64,000 nt of DNA from Antitrichia curtipendula. Lineage: Eukaryota > Streptophyta > Bryopsida > Hypnales > Leucodontaceae. A program made the position numbers and the translations under genes. The stretch is taken from positions 5,084,001 to 5,148,000 of the forward strand of contig OX579635.1 in assembly GCA_951230915.1 (NCBI GenBank), in the 5' to 3' direction. The notes under the pieces were generated by a model, which did not search any database, was not told the origin of the DNA, and worked only from the letters and a program-made list of their open reading frames with translations. Of the stretch, positions 61,519-64,000 are shown piece by piece (within the stretch, counting starts at the first letter, position 1; each line of letters opens with the position of its first letter).

Positions 61519-62473
61519 TTAACCCCTAAAGGTTTTTGACTATGTTTTCACAAAAACGCTCCCAAACTGCCATTTCTAGTACAAGTACCAAATTTTGGAC
61601 AAAAAAACATTTTTGGACAAATGTAACCGTAGGATCTTGTAGTAAACTAGTTTGAGAAGACGTGGAAAAAATTTCAGAAATTTCCACCGTGTAGATTGCA
61701 AGATATTAGCATTTGAAGTGACAAAAACCCTTTTTTTGTCCCTGCGAAAAACTGGGCAGCTGCACTTCACATGGTCACACTTGTATGAAAAAATGTCCAA
61801 AATGGTGGTAACTCTTTGGATTCATTCTTCAAAGCAAGTTAGCTACATGCTTGAAAAATTTCAGATCATTTGGAATTGTACAACATATAGGAAAAAAATA
61901 GTAAGTAGAAAGAAGTAGAAAATGATTCAAAACACTAAATTGTTAAGGATTTAATTATGGAATTGAAAAATGTCAATCCAAACGATTGTAATGTTGTAAT
62001 AAAAAATCTACACCTTGTGTTTATATTTTTTTTTCCAAAAATATTGAAAATTGAGTTAAATAAAAGACTTCAAAGTTTATTTTAGAGTAGAGATTCCATA
62101 ACTACACGTAAACTATCCACAACTAAAATTCCTCATAACTTTCATCTCATAAATCAAAGTGGAATGATTCAAAGCTTTCCTTGTGCACATAAATCTAGAG
62201 AACCAATTTCAAATTTTTATTTCTGTAGAAAATGATTTTTAAAGAAGTTTTTTTTGCTGCCCGGGCTGCCCGCCGAACAATGAAAACTACATATCATACC
62301 ATAACTTCTTAACTATGTGGTCAAAAGTTATGAAAATTGTTGGGCCCTAAAGCTACTCCTCGGGCACATCTTGTGTGAAAATTCCAAAGAAAAAAAATAA
62401 AAATTCCATTCGTGGTGAGCTGCCCAAAAATGCTATGTTGTCAAAAAATGGTGTTTGGTCCTTTAGGGGTTAA
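61519..62473 (+). mobile_element. TTAA-CCCCTAAAGG element, copy 3 (955 bp)
   Basis: Begins TTAACCCCTAAAGG and ends CCTTTAGGGGTTAA. Very similar along its whole length to copy 1 and, in reverse, to copy 2. Contains short open frames on both strands that are shared with the other copies. Confidence 0.87.
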
Positions 62474-63037
62474 AACAACAAAAAGTGTACCCAAAATTGA
62501 CCACTTGTAATGTTGCCACTTCTACAGTACCATAAATAAAGATGCACAATACTCAAAATGACCATCAACTCCACTTGACACTTGTCCTTGTAATGCATAC
62601 CATTTTGGGTACCCTTCCTTTTCAGTTTCCCTTCAAAAGATAAGGGTCGATTTTGAGGAGTGGTCCATTTCAGGTGTCAACAGTTCTTGTGGTACGTTGG
62701 AACCTCCTTTCATGCTTGCCAACAAAAAAATCAATGAAAATTTAACCAGCCTAATAATAATAACTGGGCACACAGTACCCAAAAGTGGCGGTTTGGGTGT
62801 ACCCACTTAGCTTCTCATGTAAGCCTCTCTTCGCCCCTCGCCCACAGAAGCCAACAAATGTCACTGTAGTGGAAAAGATCTTCTTCCAGTGTGAACGGGG
62901 CTCTTCGTAGGAAGCAAATCTCTACAGTCTCAGTGCTACACAGGGTGAACAGGTGTCCGCGTTTCCGGGTTTCTCGGTGTGGATTTCCTTCGGTACAGTA
63001 TCATCCAAGCAGAAGGATCTGAATTAATTAATCGATC

Positions 63038-63326
63038 CCTTAACCCCTAAGGTAGGTACACCCAAAACCGTCACTTTTTGCCACTGAGCCTAGTTACTGT
63101 TATTAGAATGGCCAAATTTTCATATGTTCTTATTGGCAAGTGGAAGGAGGTTCCAACGCACCAAAGAACATGGCATTTGGATACTGTATGCAAAAGTTAT
63201 TAAGGAACAAAGTTTGGTTCTAAAAGCGTTTCTTCCACATAGGTACAGAACTGATTTTGGAGATGTATACATAATATAGATGGCGGTTTAAGGTCACTGG
63301 CACATTTTGGGGTACCTACCTTAAAC
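63038..63326. mobile_element. ~285-bp element with TAAGGTAGGTAC-type ends
   Basis: The left side reads CCTAAGGTAGGTACACCCAAAA and the right side TTTTGGGGTACCTACCTTA, which are reverse complements with small differences. The interior is related to 60880-61110. Probably a short MITE. Confidence 0.6.
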
Positions 63327-63386
63327 ATAACGCCTAGAGTCTTCTCTAGAATTGGCAATTTGGATAAAAATCAATATAAATTATTA

Positions 63387-63700
63387 TTTGGAAGAATATT
63401 TTGGAATTGATATACAAATGAAAGTTGTAGGTTTTGAATATTAGATTCCATGGGTACGGTTGGATTCACCAATGCTATCACCAATATATTTTTTCATGAA
63501 TTTTGAAAGAGATGTTTTAAAATTCCTTCTAAATTTGATTACAAGCAAAATATTATCATTTTTGGAGTAAAATTAGTTGGAATGGATTTGAAAGGAGGTT
63601 CTCTTGGCATGGTGTTTTTTTGGAATTTTTGCGTTCTTTACATCTATGACCTCAATTTTGCAAATCCATTTTTGAACTAGAGTCAATGCAATTTTGGCTT
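63387..63700. repeat. Dispersed repeat, inverse copy at 6270-6575
   Basis: Reverse complement of the repeat between RPE and PBG1, with moderate divergence; 57 kb separate the two. Confidence 0.6.
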
Positions 63701-64000
63701 GGTCAACTCCTTGACATACCTCCACATTTGTAATTTTAGAAAAATATATACTCTAATAATACCAAATCCAACTAATAGATAAGACAAAAACTTGATAAAA
63801 TATCTCCACAAATTAGGATGATTTTCATCCAAAAAACAATAAGCAAGCAACAAGAATTTGAATCTATTCATCATTCATTTAAATTGAACATTGGAGTGCT
63901 CTAGGGTTACATGAGGTTGTTTGTTTAATTCATTTGTTTGGTTTTGTTATAGTGAGATCTCCTGGACCATGGGTCTTTTGGTTACGTTCTTGGTATCGTC

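Larger units (their letters stand above)
62474..64000. other. Intergenic DNA with repeats at the window edge
   Basis: 62810-63020 is a mixed-composition stretch with no recognised gene. 63041-63326 and 63387-63700 are dispersed repeats. The last 100 bp match the repeat family at 27475 and 28240, which continues beyond the window. Confidence 0.5.

Overview
This is a nuclear window from a land plant or close streptophyte relative. The genes have many introns with GT-AG junctions, and several promoters carry plant telo-boxes (AAACCCTA). The cytosolic ribulose-phosphate 3-epimerase, proteasome beta-4, eS8, Sec61-beta, SMG8 and PLAC8-like products are all of plant type. A von Willebrand A plus alpha-kinase gene and a nuclear LAGLIDADG gene without PPR repeats point to a bryophyte-grade or other early-diverging lineage rather than a flowering plant. 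That placement is inference.

Layout. 1-2700 is AT-rich repeats with a 442-bp MITE. 3015-5450 (+) is RPE, rebuilt from eight exons, one of only 5 nt. 7058-9101 (-) is the proteasome beta-4 subunit in six exons. 10832-12691 (+) is ribosomal protein eS8 in five exons, with TATA and telo-box. 14456-14806 (-) is SEC61-beta as a single coding exon. 18255-24967 (-) is SMG8 in seven exons, with two possible extra 3' exons downstream. 30215-31647 (+) is a LAGLIDADG maturase-like gene with two exons and an organelle-type N-terminus. 32709-36126 (-) is a vWA/alpha-kinase gene with five coding exons and a spliced leader. The remaining 26 kb is gene-poor. It holds one PLAC8-like gene (45788-47321, -) among many non-autonomous DNA transposon copies.

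The genes do not form an operon or pathway. They are mostly housekeeping functions: pentose phosphate metabolism, protein degradation, translation, ER translocation and nonsense-mediated decay. RPE/PBG1, RPS8/SEC61B and LAGLIDADG/alpha-kinase are convergent pairs. PBG1 and RPS8 share a divergent intergenic region that contains a C-rich tract and an unexplained GC-rich block.

The repeat landscape is the least ordinary part. A family of 0.9-1.0 kb elements ends in TTAA-CCCCTAAAG...CTTTAGGGG-TTAA, which resembles piggyBac termini. It has five near-full copies and one partial copy here. Other structures include a 580-bp foldback, an element with inverted arms of about 200 bp, two MITE families, 93-bp and 147-bp tandem arrays, and several dispersed repeats present twice in opposite orientation. 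No transposase, rRNA, tRNA or CRISPR array was recognised. Exon coordinates were worked out by eye from splice consensus, reading phase and remembered family conservation. They have not been checked against transcripts.
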